A stretch of 64,000 nt of DNA from Rufibacter roseolus (GTDB lineage: Bacteria; Bacteroidota; Bacteroidia; Cytophagales; Hymenobacteraceae): assembly GCF_017916365.1 (NCBI RefSeq), contig NZ_JAFMSU010000003.1, forward strand, positions 930,001 through 994,000. Reading direction: 5' to 3'. This document shows, one piece after another, positions 44,204 to 52,800 of this stretch. Both the position numbers and the translations under genes were made by a program. Below the pieces are notes generated by a model. It made no database searches and was not told the DNA's origin. It worked only from the letters and a program-made list of their open reading frames with translations. Position 1 is the stretch's first letter; each line of letters starts with the position of its first letter.

Positions 44204-45088
44204 TTATTTATACTCCTGGTCAAACAAAAACCGTCCCGCCGAAGCTCCAAGTGCCGAGACCAGGCCCAGCACTACCGTAGCCTCAATACAAGCCTGCAAC
44301 CCCACTCCCTCAAAGCGACCGAAGAACCACAGCGCTCCCGCTGAAGTGCAGAACGCGGCGGCATAGGTGATGCTCAGGCCATACACCACCTCCAGGAAAG
44401 TGGGAGCCTCATTGGCCGGGGTTTCATAAGAACCTCTGAACCCCACGTAAAAAAGAATGGCGCTGCTCAAGGCCAGAGACACCAGAAAGACCAGAAGCAA
44501 CTGCAGCGGGGTGGCATCGGCGGAGATCTTCATGACTTCCTCTGTGGGGGCGATGCTCGCGCCAAAGATCAGGCTGGCGCAGGTGGCCAGCATGATCTGC
44601 TCCAGAGTAGAGGCCGGTCCGGCGTCCTGCTTGGCCAAGATACTTTCCTGGGGCTTCTTTTCCTCAGACTCGTCGTCCTCTTTCTCGGAGGTACCTAACT
44701 GGGCCGTGCCAATAGAAACGCCAATGGCAATGGGCATGGCTTCCACCACCGTCATGTACACCATGCGCTCCAGAGACATATCCGTGGGTTGGATCACCCC
44801 CAATAGCCAGAGGAAAAGGAAACCAAGTACCAGCCCCAGCCCCATCTCCTCTATAGAGTCCACGGCAATCTCTTTCCAGGAGGCACTGGACCGCAAACCA
44901 GCGTAGGTGTTATAGCCCAGCAGCGAGACCGAGGTCACCAGAATGTAGAGCAGCAAGAGCCACGGCGACACGGTGAAACTGGCCCACCAGATCTCCATGG
45001 TGTAGAGCATGGGCAGGCTGAACAGCAAGCCGCCAATAACGCCTCGGCCGTACTCCTGCAAAGACTGAAGGATGCTCTTTTCGTGCAT
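44204..45088 (-). CDS. TIGR02587 family membrane protein
   Basis: The 294-residue protein has about seven membrane segments, interrupted by a Glu/Ser/Lys-rich loop (TSEKEDDESEEKKPQES). Segments include GVIGGLLFSLPMLYTMEIWW, SPWLLLLYILVTSVSLLGY and FGRFEGVGLQACIEATVVLGL. It resembles TIGR02587 and is paired with TIGR02588. A family A half-copy touches its start codon. Confidence 0.75.
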   Translation of the reverse strand: MHEKSILQSLQEYGRGVIGGLLFSLPMLYTMEIWWASFTVSPWLLLLYILVTSVSLLGYNTYAGLRSSASWKEIAVDSIEEMGLGLVLGFLFLWLLGVIQPTDMSLERMVYMTVVEAMPIAIGVSIGTAQLGTSEKEDDESEEKKPQESILAKQDAGPASTLEQIMLATCASLIFGASIAPTEEVMKISADATPLQLLLVFLVSLALSSAILFYVGFRGSYETPANEAPTFLEVVYGLSITYAAAFCTSAGALWFFGRFEGVGLQACIEATVVLGLVSALGASAGRFLFDQEYK

Positions 45089-45112
45089 GGTTTTCTGAAA
45101 ACAGGTGAAAAC
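45089..45112. repeat. Family A half-copy adjoining the TIGR02587 start codon
   Basis: TTTTCTGAAAACAGGTGAAAAC, beginning directly beside the minus-strand ATG. Only the core and right arm are present. Confidence 0.5.
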
Positions 45113-45424
45113 AAGCTGCTTTATCGCTTAAGCCGTTATCAAGGCGCAAAAGCAATGAATATGTTTGCCGGTACTTTCATTACCCTGCCAGGGCTTGCTC
45201 TTATCTTTCGCCATAAAAAGGAACAGGCGCCCTGATGCCGGAACCAGCCGGCGGCATTCTTCCAGACCAAAGAGTGGCCAGGCCTGCCTTCCCTTTGAAG
45301 AAAAATGGGGCAGAAGACAAAAAGACAGTACCTTCCTTAACGGCCTCTTGGCAGAAATTGTTAGTTTTTTGGCATCTACGGGTTGGCAGGGCCGTACACC
45401 CAAAAAGATTATCTTTTCCCGCCT

Positions 45425-46030
45425 ATGCAGCCAACTGTTACCTCCCCAGCCTATCAAGTAGAGATTTCCACCGAAAGGCTATGGTTGCTTCCGTATACGG
45501 TAGAGCATGCGCCTGCTTTCTGGGAACTGCTGCACCAGAACCGCGCCCGCCTGCTCCCCGACTTCCCGGACCGCACCTCGGCGGTACTCACCTTACCAGA
45601 TGCGCAGCACCGGATTAAGGTTTTCATCTCGCAGCACAAGGCCGGGGACCTGTACAGTTTCGGGATCTGGCGGAAAGAGTTTGATGATTACGTAGGCGAT
45701 ATCACCCTGCGGCGGCTGGCCCGCGGCAAACCCTACTCTGAAGTAGGCTACTACCTGGGAGACCAGGCCGAGGGGCAGGGCTACGCCACGGAGGCCCTCA
45801 AGGGCCTTGCCCGATACGCGTTCCAGGACCTTCGCATGGAATGCATCAATCTGCGCTGCGCCGTGACCAATGACAAAAGCCAACGCGTGGCCGAGCGCAG
45901 CGGTTTCACGCACCTCAAGACCTATACGCCCGTAGCACCCGAGAACGGCACCGGCACGCCCCAGCCCATCCACGTGTACCGCCTCAAGAAAGACGATGCC
46001 AACGCGCAGCTGCTGTGGAAAGGGTTCTAA
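45425..46030 (+). CDS. GNAT family N-acetyltransferase (RimJ/RimL type)
   Basis: The 201-residue protein from MQPTVTSPAYQVEISTERLWLLPY has VEHAPAFWELL, GDITLRRLARGKPYSEVGYYLGDQAEGQGYATEALKGL (acetyl-CoA loop) and INLRCAVTNDKSQRVAERSGF, the full pattern of ribosomal-protein alanine acetyltransferase relatives. The target is unknown. The longer open frame adds 14 residues unlike the family. Confidence 0.93.
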   Translation: MQPTVTSPAYQVEISTERLWLLPYTVEHAPAFWELLHQNRARLLPDFPDRTSAVLTLPDAQHRIKVFISQHKAGDLYSFGIWRKEFDDYVGDITLRRLARGKPYSEVGYYLGDQAEGQGYATEALKGLARYAFQDLRMECINLRCAVTNDKSQRVAERSGFTHLKTYTPVAPENGTGTPQPIHVYRLKKDDANAQLLWKGF

Positions 46031-46060
46031 GCCTGTTTTCCTAAAATCAGCCCTAAAACA
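46029..46060. repeat. Family A palindrome between convergent genes
   Basis: AAGCCTGTTTTCCTAAAATCAG then CCCTAAAACA. It starts within the GNAT stop codon and ends four bases before the next convergent stop. Confidence 0.6.
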
Positions 46061-46064
46061 AAGG

Positions 46065-47234
46065 TTATCTTTTCTTCAGGCGGGCCAGGAAGAAATCTGA
46101 GTTGAAATTGAGGTACAGGCTATTGGAGAACTCCAGCTGCGGATTATCGAAGTCAATGAAAGGCTCTACCCGCAAAGTCAGGCTCAGACCTTCCATGAGC
46201 TCCACGTCATGCATGAACCGCACAATCAGGATCTGCCGGTTCTTATCGGTGAAATCTGGGGTTTTGAAGTTAGAGGAGACCGACGGGTATAGCTTACCGC
46301 CTAACTCTGAGTAGTACCCATTTCCGTGCCAGTAGCTCAGCATCACGTTCTGGTACTTGGTATCAATACCGGCGTTGAGGTACAGACCGCCGCCTTGCTT
46401 GAAAGCCAGGTTCTTCTCATTGGAGAAATCTTTCCAACCCACCACGTAAGGCTGAAAATGCAGGGCCTTCAAAAACTTCTTGTCATAGCTTTTCCTGATC
46501 ACTAGCCCCGCCGCGGCATTGGTCAAGGTCACCAGGGGCAGATCGGTTACGTCAATCTGGCCGCCCCGGTGCTGGGCCGTGAACTGTAGCGGCAAGCCGA
46601 TGTAGGTTTCCGTTTTAGGGGTGTTTTCTTCAGAATCAAGCGAAACCGGCGTACGGTACAACGTGAATTCAGCTGAGGCCCCGCCGGCAACCTCTTCCTG
46701 GAACGGGTCCAGGCGGCGGAGGTAGCGCTGCCAGTCAATCCAGACATCCAGCTTCACGTTGGGCTTGTTCAGGAGGTATTGCAGGCCGTTCTCCAGCCGG
46801 TTTGTGATCACACGCTCAAAATCGTAGAGGGGTTCAATGTAGCCGTGGTTCAGGTGCCCTTGCAGTGTCCCGAAAAGCAGCGCCATGTCATCCTTCTCGT
46901 AGCGGATGGTGAAGGTGGGCTGCATCAGCGAGTACCGCTTAGATCCGAAGTCTTTCTGCACCTGCACCCCGGCGTCTATGCGCACGTTGGGCGAGGCGAA
47001 GTAGATGAGGCGCGGGTTCAGGTGATAGCCAAACAGGGTGTAGCCCTCAGCGATGTCATTGAAGTACTCGTTGTTCTTCTGGTACCCAAAGGCGTTGAGG
47101 CCCAACTGCAGTTCCCCGGCCTGCTCGGGCTTTACCGGCTGCCGGGTCTCAAAGGCTTTGTTGTTTAACTGCGCAAAGGCCACCTGACCTGTAAAAAACG
47201 CCACCAGGGCGGGCAGAAGCCACTTTTTAGACAT
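46065..47234 (-). CDS. Outer-membrane beta-barrel protein of unknown family
   Basis: The 389-residue protein has a signal peptide (WLLPALVAFFTGQVAFAQ) followed by many amphipathic strands with aromatic girdles (LQLGLNAFGYQKNNEYF; YTLFGYHLNPRLIYFASPNVRIDAGVQVQKDFG; LSLTLRVEPFIDFD). The final strand SLYLNFNSDFFLARLKK fits a barrel. It may be a porin or transport channel; the substrate is unknown. Confidence 0.8.
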   Translation of the reverse strand: MSKKWLLPALVAFFTGQVAFAQLNNKAFETRQPVKPEQAGELQLGLNAFGYQKNNEYFNDIAEGYTLFGYHLNPRLIYFASPNVRIDAGVQVQKDFGSKRYSLMQPTFTIRYEKDDMALLFGTLQGHLNHGYIEPLYDFERVITNRLENGLQYLLNKPNVKLDVWIDWQRYLRRLDPFQEEVAGGASAEFTLYRTPVSLDSEENTPKTETYIGLPLQFTAQHRGGQIDVTDLPLVTLTNAAAGLVIRKSYDKKFLKALHFQPYVVGWKDFSNEKNLAFKQGGGLYLNAGIDTKYQNVMLSYWHGNGYYSELGGKLYPSVSSNFKTPDFTDKNRQILIVRFMHDVELMEGLSLTLRVEPFIDFDNPQLEFSNSLYLNFNSDFFLARLKKR

Positions 47235-47395
47235 AGCAAATTGTGAACATCCCGCTTTGCCACGGGAAATGGTAAAAAGAAAAGGGAAAGATCCCCGCCA
47301 TCAGCTCCTGCCGCACCCCTCCCCCGAAAGGTAGTTAAAGACGGCTAGAAAAGAAACGGAGGCTCGAAGCGACTAACCTCTCCGGTTCCTGCTTC

Positions 47396-47428
47396 TTGGC
47401 CGTTTTCCGGAAATCTGGCCTAAAACAG
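47396..47428. repeat. Family A palindrome copy
   Basis: TTGGCCGTTTTCCGG, then AAATCTGGCCTAAAACAG. The core palindrome is intact. Confidence 0.6.
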
Positions 47429-47584
47429 CGGTCTCAACCGGCTTACGTTTCCTGGGCCTTCTCCGTTAAAATACCCACCCGCTCTGTAACTTATTTGCCC
47501 CTGTTTTTGTTGAGAAGAAGCAAGGAGAAAAACCCTGAGCCCTCTCCCGCGCTATAACTGAATGGTTATTTGGCAGTTGCTGTT

Positions 47585-47603
47585 TTGCTATTTTAAATAG
47601 CAA
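47585..47603. promoter_or_regulatory. Palindrome TTGCTATTT-T-AAATAGCAA upstream of recA
   Basis: Nine-base perfect arms flank a single T. It lies 182 bases before the recA ATG, so it is a candidate operator. No known SOS box matches it. Confidence 0.45.
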
Positions 47604-47784
47604 CAAACTAGAAAAAATAACTAAAAAAAGTAGTAAATCAGGGGACAAATCCGGTACTTTGGGTGTTTCATTTTTACGCCTCCGGAAAGAGTCTGGCAAG
47701 CACCACAAACGCCGCGGCTAGCGTTTGCAGATTGGCTCAGGAAGTTGTAAATTCAACAAATAATTAAGCAAAGAAAACACAGAC

Positions 47785-48819
47785 ATGAGTGTAAACAGCG
47801 AAAAATTGAAAGCGCTCCAACTCACCATCGACAAGCTGGACAAGACCTACGGCAAAGGTACGGTCATGAAGCTGAACGATACGCAGGTGGAGGACATCCC
47901 GGCCATTTCTACCGGCTCCCTGGGCTTAGACATCGCCTTGGGTATTGGAGGTCTTCCGCGTGGCCGTGTGGTGGAGATCTACGGACCAGAATCTTCCGGT
48001 AAAACCACGCTTACCATGCACTGCATTGCAGAGGCACAGAAGAAAGGTGGCCTTGCCGCGTTCATTGACGCCGAGCACGCTTTCGACAAAGCATACGCTG
48101 AGAAACTAGGCATTGATACGGAGAACCTCCTGATCTCGCAGCCAGACAATGGTGAGCAGGCCCTGGAGATCGCCGACCATCTGATCCGTTCCGGTGCTAT
48201 TGATATTATTGTGATTGACTCCGTGGCCGCCCTGGTGCCTAAAGGCGAACTGGAAGGCGACATGGGTGAGAGCAAAATGGGTCTTCAGGCACGTTTGATG
48301 TCTCAGGCCCTGAGAAAACTTACCGGTACCATCAACAAAACCGGCTGCTGCTGTATCTTCATCAACCAGTTGCGTGAGAAGATTGGTGTGATGTTCGGTA
48401 ACCCAGAGACCACTACTGGTGGTAACGCCCTTAAGTTCTACGCTTCCGTGCGTCTGGATATCCGTCGTATCGGGCAGATCAAAGAAGGTCCGGACAGCAT
48501 CACCGGTAACCGCACCAAAGTGAAAGTGGTGAAAAACAAAGTGGCGCCTCCGTTCAAAGTGGTGGAATTTGACATCATGTACGGTGAGGGTATCTCCAAA
48601 GTAGGTGAGATCCTTGACCTGGGTGTTGAACTGGGCGTGGTACAGAAATCAGGTTCCTGGTTCTCTTACAACGGCGACCGTTTAGGCCAGGGCCGCGACG
48701 CCGTGAAGCAGTTCCTGCTGGACAATGAAGAGCTGATGCAGGAAATTGAGAATAAGATCCGGGCCATTGTGAAAGGCGAGCCAGAGAAAGTGGCCGCTGC
48801 CCTGGAAGACAACGAATAA
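47785..48819 (+). CDS. recA: Recombinase A
   Basis: This 344-residue protein has [16 protein letters not shown] (Walker A), [19 protein letters not shown] (Walker B), and the L2 loop [20 protein letters not shown]. Length and motifs are those of full-length bacterial RecA. It promotes strand exchange on single-stranded DNA. The gene stands alone, with a terminator 20 bases after the stop. Confidence 0.99.
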   Translation: MSVNSEKLKALQLTIDKLDKTYGKGTVMKLNDTQVEDIPAISTGSLGLDIALGIGGLPRGRVVEIYGPESSGKTTLTMHCIAEAQKKGGLAAFIDAEHAFDKAYAEKLGIDTENLLISQPDNGEQALEIADHLIRSGAIDIIVIDSVAALVPKGELEGDMGESKMGLQARLMSQALRKLTGTINKTGCCCIFINQLREKIGVMFGNPETTTGGNALKFYASVRLDIRRIGQIKEGPDSITGNRTKVKVVKNKVAPPFKVVEFDIMYGEGISKVGEILDLGVELGVVQKSGSWFSYNGDRLGQGRDAVKQFLLDNEELMQEIENKIRAIVKGEPEKVAAALEDNE

Positions 48820-48838
48820 TTTCTTAGCTTTTTTCACA

Positions 48839-48864
48839 AAACGGCACCTTTTTAGGTGCCGTTT
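48839..48864 (+). terminator. Intrinsic terminator of recA
   Basis: AAACGGCACC and GGTGCCGTTT pair perfectly around TTTTTA. Confidence 0.85.
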
Positions 48865-48873
48865 CTGTTTAAG

Positions 48874-48903
48874 TTGAGTTCCACCTGAAAACCTATAACT
48901 TTG
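48874..48903 (+). promoter_or_regulatory. Bacteroidota promoter TTG-N19-TAACTTTG
   Basis: TTG (48874-48876) and TAACTTTG (48896-48903) are exactly 19 bases apart. It predicts a leader of about 65 bases for the DUF3108 gene. Confidence 0.75.
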
Positions 48904-48973
48904 TATACGGTCCTGATCTGGCAGGAATTGGTACGACATTTGAATAGCCCAGGCATATAGGCAAGAATAACTT

Positions 48974-49783
48974 ATGCGTGTAAAACATCATCTACTTTTT
49001 ATTGTACCGCTGTTAGGATTAGTATTGAGTGGCTTCGCGTTCAATGACACGCTGCGCACCGTGAAGAACGACTCATTTGCCCCCGGCGAGGTGCTGCAAT
49101 ACAAAGTGCATTACGGAATCATCAACGCCGGCGAGGCCACCATCAACGTGGCCCCTAACCTACACCGGATCAATAACCGCCCCTGCTACCAGACTACGGT
49201 AACCGGCAAGACCATTGGGTCTTTTGACTTCTTCCACCGTGTGCGCGATACCTGGACCTCTTTTATAGATACCTCTTCTATGCTGCCGCTGCGCTTCCAC
49301 CGCAACATTGAGGAAGGCAAATACCGCCGCAAGGAAACCACCGATTTTGACCACTTCAAGAACACCGTGGTGGTGAATGACAGCCGTGACGAAAAAAAGA
49401 ACCAGGTCTTCAAGGTGCCAGACAATGCCCAGGACATGGTGAGTGGCTTCTATTACCTGCGCACCCTGGATCTGGACAGTTACAAGCCGGGCCAAACCAT
49501 CAGAATGCAAGGCTTCCTGGGCGATGAGGTTTTTGACATGACGGTTACCTACCGCGGCAAGACCGTGGTGGAGACCAAAGCCGGCAAGATCAGGGCGCAC
49601 CGCCTGGTACCCAGAATGCCTAAGAACAAACTATTCAGCGGCGAAGACGCCATTACGGTGTATTTCTCTGACGACGTAAACAAAATCCCGGTGATGTTCC
49701 AGGCCGAGATGTTCGTGGGTTCCGTGAAAGTGGACCTGTACAAATACAATGGTTTGCAGAGTAGACTTGCTATAGTGAAATAG
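48974..49783 (+). CDS. DUF3108 domain-containing secreted protein
   Basis: The 269-residue protein has an N-terminal signal (HHLLFIVPLLGLVLSGFAF). The DUF3108 pattern follows: FAPGEVLQYKVHYGIINAGEATI, then TGKTIGSFDFFHRVRDTWTSFID, then MFVGSVKVDLYKY near the end. It is presumably periplasmic, of unknown function. The stop is followed directly by a heptamer array and then a strong hairpin. Confidence 0.87.
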   Translation: MRVKHHLLFIVPLLGLVLSGFAFNDTLRTVKNDSFAPGEVLQYKVHYGIINAGEATINVAPNLHRINNRPCYQTTVTGKTIGSFDFFHRVRDTWTSFIDTSSMLPLRFHRNIEEGKYRRKETTDFDHFKNTVVVNDSRDEKKNQVFKVPDNAQDMVSGFYYLRTLDLDSYKPGQTIRMQGFLGDEVFDMTVTYRGKTVVETKAGKIRAHRLVPRMPKNKLFSGEDAITVYFSDDVNKIPVMFQAEMFVGSVKVDLYKYNGLQSRLAIVK

Positions 49784-49789
49784 CCTTAC

Positions 49790-49831
49790 TAGTTATTAGT
49801 GATTCGTGCCCAGTGATTAGTGATTAGATAA
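49790..49831. repeat. Heptamer array (family D), six units
   Basis: TAGTTAT, TAGTGAT, TCGTGCC, CAGTGAT, TAGTGAT, TAGATAA in exact 7-base steps. It begins six bases after the DUF3108 stop. Confidence 0.8.
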
Positions 49832-49835
49832 ACAG

Positions 49836-49879
49836 AAACAGGTGAGCCGCCGGATTCTTCTCCGGCGGCTCACCTGTTT
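49836..49879 (+). terminator. Intrinsic terminator, 19-base-pair perfect stem
   Basis: AAACAGGTGAGCCGCCGGA (49836-49854) pairs exactly with 49861-49879 around TTCTTC. Confidence 0.85.
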
Positions 49880-49912
49880 TAGGGCCATCTCCAGGAAATC
49901 GGCCCTAAAGCA
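49875..49912. repeat. Family A palindrome copy with perfect TTTAGGGCC/GGCCCTAAA arms
   Basis: Bases 49875-49912 overlap the end of the terminator stem. Nine-base arms pair perfectly. Confidence 0.78.
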
Positions 49913-49936
49913 GACAAGGCTCGCATTGTCATCTAC
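49912..49936. repeat. Family B relative, diverged
   Basis: AGACAAGGCTCGCATTGTC then ATCTAC. It compares with the reverse of GTAGAGACAAGGCATGCC, with several changes. Confidence 0.5.
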
Positions 49937-49955
49937 ACCCTTTTCTCCAAATGGG

Positions 49956-49990
49956 CAGCTAATCACTAAGGATTAAACACCAACAACTAA
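49956..49990. repeat. Heptamer array (family D), five units, inverted
   Basis: CAGCTAA, TCACTAA, GGATTAA, ACACCAA, CAACTAA on the plus strand; the minus strand reads TTAGTTG-type units. Confidence 0.7.
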
Positions 49991-50143
49991 ACCGGGTAAC
50001 AATTTCTTAATACAACTTTACGGCAGACTATTCCTTATCTTTATCCTGAAATTCAGAGACCCGCTTTTCTCACCGCGTAGTTTCAACCTGGCTATCAAGG
50101 AGATTGCCAGTAGTGTATTGCTCTTTCAAGTAAAACGCATTCT

Positions 50144-50836
50144 ATGCAAACGTCGGCCAAATACAAGATTCTGGTAGTAGACGATGACCCAGACATTGTG
50201 GAACTCTTACAGTACAACCTGGAGAAAGAAGGCTACGAGGTGGCACATGCCCAGAACGGCCAAGTGGCCCTGGACGTGGCCAAGAAATTCCTCCCCGATA
50301 TCATCCTTCTGGACGTGATGATGCCCGTCATGGACGGCATCACGGCTTGCCGCCAGCTGCGCGAGAAGCCAAAGTTCAGAGACACCCATATTCTGTTCCT
50401 GACCGCCCGCAGTGAGGAGTTCTCTGAGGTAGCCGCCTTTGACGCCGGCGCCGATGACTTCATTGTGAAGCCCATCAAGCCCCGCGCCCTCATTAGTCGG
50501 TTGGCTGCCTACAAGCGCCGTGACACGGTTCAAAGTCCCGAGCAGACCCAGGTCATAGAGATAGGTGGGCTGCGCATTGATCGCACCAGCTTCATAGTGC
50601 ACAAAGGCGAGCAGAAAATCACCCTGCCCAAAAAGGAGTTTGAACTGCTGTCCTTCCTGGCCACCACGCCAAACAAAGTGTTCTCCCGTGATGAACTCCT
50701 GAACAATGTGTGGGGGAACGATGTTTTTGTAATTGCCCGTACCGTAGATGTGCACATCAGGAAGGTGCGGGAGAAAATAGGCGAAGACCAAATAAAGACC
50801 ATTAAAGGCGTTGGCTACAAATTCAACACCGACTAA
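50144..50836 (+). CDS. PhoB-like response regulator
   Basis: This 230-residue OmpR-family regulator has acidic residues in VVDDDPDIVELL, the phosphoacceptor aspartate in IILLDVMMPVMDG, and KP in FIVKPIKPRAL. Its winged helix shows ITLPKKEFELLSFLATTPNKVFSRDELLNNVWG and KVREKIGEDQIKTIKGVGYKF. It overlaps the histidine kinase by 26 bases. The pair resembles PhoB/PhoR, but no phosphate genes are adjacent. Confidence 0.95.
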   Translation: MQTSAKYKILVVDDDPDIVELLQYNLEKEGYEVAHAQNGQVALDVAKKFLPDIILLDVMMPVMDGITACRQLREKPKFRDTHILFLTARSEEFSEVAAFDAGADDFIVKPIKPRALISRLAAYKRRDTVQSPEQTQVIEIGGLRIDRTSFIVHKGEQKITLPKKEFELLSFLATTPNKVFSRDELLNNVWGNDVFVIARTVDVHIRKVREKIGEDQIKTIKGVGYKFNTD

Positions 50837-51917
50837 ACCTATCCCTCCTACCCCGGCTGCTCCTCCCAGAGGAATAAAGCTGAGTTCGCAGAGAATTGCC
50901 ATCCTCATCTCGGTGCTGGTGGCGCTTATTATTGCCATTTACCTGGGCATCTCGCCGTATCTGGAGTTCAGGCAGCGGGTTTTGGCCCTAGCGCTCACGT
51001 TCTCCTCCTGCTTTCTGCTGGTGTACTTCTCCTATGAGGCTCTGATCTTCAGGGAAATCAACAACATCTACGCCGGGCTGGAAAAATTCAAGCGGAAGGA
51101 ATTCAAGCAGATGAGCACCAAATTCCTCTTCAGGCCAGATCCCCTGCAGCGCATCAAAGACGAGATCTATCTCCTGGCCGAGCGCAACCAGAAGGAGATT
51201 GAAGAGCTCAAACGCCTGCAGGCCATGCGCCGCGAGTTCCTCGCTGATGTCTCCCACGAGCTTAAAACCCCCATCTTCGCGGCCCAGGGCTTTATCCACA
51301 CCCTTCTGGACGGCGCCATGGATGATGAGCGGGTGCGCGACAAGTTCCTCATGAAAGCTGCCAAAAGTCTGGACGGCCTAGATACCCTGGTGCAGGACCT
51401 CATCACCATCTCCCAGCTGGAGAAAGGGGTGATGCAGATGAAGAAATCAAAGTTTGACCTGAACGAGCTGGGCCGCGAGGTGCTGGAACAGTTGGAAGGC
51501 AAGGCACAGGCCAGGAACATCACCATTCACCTACTTAACGCCTCCGAGGAAGTTTTCAGGGTAATCGGGGACCGGGGCCGTATCAAGCAGGTGCTGGTCA
51601 ACCTCATAGACAACGCCATCAAATACGGCTCTGAAAACGGCAATATCTGGCTCTCTTTCCAGGACGGGAAGAAAAAGACCTTGGTAACCGTGCAGGACGA
51701 CGGACCGGGTATTCCCAAAGAGCACCACAACCGCATCTTTGAGCGTTTCTACCGCATAGACAAAAGCCGCACCCGTGATGTCTCCGGCGGAGGATCCGGC
51801 TTGGGGCTAGCCATCTCCAAGCACATTGTAGAGGCGCATAAATCCACCATCGCGGTCTTTAGCGAAGTGGGCCAGGGCACCACCCTTCGGTTTAAGCTCA
51901 CCCGCGTTAAAGACTAG
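50811..51917 (+). CDS. PhoR-like sensor histidine kinase
   Basis: The 368-residue kinase has two membrane segments close together (IAILISVLVALIIAIYLGISP and LALALTFSSCFLLVYFSYEAL), so little is exposed outside. A charged linker leads to HisKA (REFLADVSHELKTPIFAAQGFIHTLL). The ATPase motifs are NLIDNAIKYG, VQDDGPGIP and GGGSGLGLAIS. No ATG lies in the proper place; a TTG at 50811 inside the regulator gene is the best start seen, but the exact start is uncertain. Confidence 0.92.
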   Translation: MATNSTPTKPIPPTPAAPPRGIKLSSQRIAILISVLVALIIAIYLGISPYLEFRQRVLALALTFSSCFLLVYFSYEALIFREINNIYAGLEKFKRKEFKQMSTKFLFRPDPLQRIKDEIYLLAERNQKEIEELKRLQAMRREFLADVSHELKTPIFAAQGFIHTLLDGAMDDERVRDKFLMKAAKSLDGLDTLVQDLITISQLEKGVMQMKKSKFDLNELGREVLEQLEGKAQARNITIHLLNASEEVFRVIGDRGRIKQVLVNLIDNAIKYGSENGNIWLSFQDGKKKTLVTVQDDGPGIPKEHHNRIFERFYRIDKSRTRDVSGGGSGLGLAISKHIVEAHKSTIAVFSEVGQGTTLRFKLTRVKD

Positions 51918-51922
51918 GCCAA

Positions 51923-51960
51923 TGTTTAGAGGCCAGTTTCTCCTAACCAGCCCCTAAACC
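51923..51960. repeat. Family A palindrome copy
   Basis: TGTTTAGAGGCCAGTTTC and AACCAGCCCCTAAACC. It lies six bases after the kinase stop. Confidence 0.6.
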
Positions 51961-51988
51961 GGGAATCTGCCGGGAAGAAAATAAGTGG

Positions 51989-51996
51989 TACCTTTG
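51989..51996 (+). promoter_or_regulatory. Candidate -7 element TACCTTTG for the RluA-type gene
   Basis: Exact TAnnTTTG match, 90 bases before the ATG, with a family A palindrome in between. There is no clear -33 TTG. Confidence 0.42.
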
Positions 51997-52014
51997 TGCC
52001 GCGCAGAGACTGCC

Positions 52015-52056
52015 GCCGTTTTGGGCCTGTTTTCGTAAAAGCAGAGCAAAAACGGC
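52015..52056. repeat. Family A palindrome in the RluA-gene leader
   Basis: GCCGTTTTGGGCCTGTTTTC and AAAAGCAGAGCAAAAACGGC pair at most positions. It lies between the -7 candidate and the start codon. Confidence 0.7.
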
Positions 52057-52086
52057 CAGCCTGTCTGCCGTCACACATCTGTTTCT

Positions 52087-52800
52087 ATGAAGTTACCCGC
52101 TTTCCGCGACCTTATTGTTTTTGAGAACGATGATTTCATTGTAGTCAATAAACCTCCGTTTCTGGCTACGCTGGAAGACCGTTCTTTCAACGCAACCAAC
52201 CTTCTCACCCTGGCCCGCCAGTACCACGAGGACGCCCAGGCCTGCCACCGCCTGGACAAAGAAACCTCCGGTTGCCTGGCCATCGCCAAGAACCCCGAGG
52301 CTTACCGTCACCTGTCCATGCAGTTTGAGAACCGCCAGGTACAGAAAATCTATCACGCCGTAGCCTGGGGCAGCCATGAGTTTGACAACCTGCTGGTAGA
52401 CCGCGCCATCCAACCCGGCCTCAAAGGCGTGGCCAAGCTGGCTTTCAAAGGCAAACCGGCCCAGACCTATTTTACTACCCTGGAGAAATTCGGTCGGCAC
52501 ACGCTGGTTGAATGCAAGCCCATTACCGGCCGCATGCACCAGATCAGGCTTCACCTGGCTTTTCTGAAAGCCTCCATTGTGCAGGATGAACTCTACGGCG
52601 GCGAGCCGCTGTACCTCTCCAGTCTCAAGCGCAAATTCAACCTGGCCAAAGACACCCAGGAACAGCCAGTCATCAAACGCTTCGCGCTCCACTCCTACCA
52701 ATTGGGCTTCACGCTGCTGAACGGGGAGCAGGTGACCATCACCTCAGAATACCCCAAAGATTTTGAAGTGCTCCTGAAACTGCTCCGCAAGAACGGCTAG
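52087..52800 (+). CDS. RluA family 23S rRNA/tRNA pseudouridine synthase
   Basis: This 237-residue enzyme has the catalytic motif CHRLDKETSGCLAIAK with the essential aspartate. It also has DFIVVNKPPFLAT near the start and PITGRMHQIRLHLAFLKASIVQDELYGG, all typical of RluA-type synthases. There is no N-terminal S4 domain. The modified uridine is not predictable. A family C palindrome begins directly after the stop. Confidence 0.95.
   Translation: MKLPAFRDLIVFENDDFIVVNKPPFLATLEDRSFNATNLLTLARQYHEDAQACHRLDKETSGCLAIAKNPEAYRHLSMQFENRQVQKIYHAVAWGSHEFDNLLVDRAIQPGLKGVAKLAFKGKPAQTYFTTLEKFGRHTLVECKPITGRMHQIRLHLAFLKASIVQDELYGGEPLYLSSLKRKFNLAKDTQEQPVIKRFALHSYQLGFTLLNGEQVTITSEYPKDFEVLLKLLRKNG

Larger units (their letters stand above)
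47235..47784. other. Intergenic stretch before recA
   Basis: It holds a family A copy and a 19-base palindrome. An open frame at 47466-47708 (minus) has no protein-like features. No gene was seen. Confidence 0.6.
49784..50143. other. Repeat-dense intergenic stretch
   Basis: Within 360 bases it carries two heptamer arrays, a 19-base-pair terminator, a family A copy and a family B relative. No gene was seen. Confidence 0.7.

Noticed and set aside
47466-47708. 80-codon minus-strand frame upstream of recA
   Set aside because: It covers the palindrome and likely promoter region of recA and has no protein-like features.
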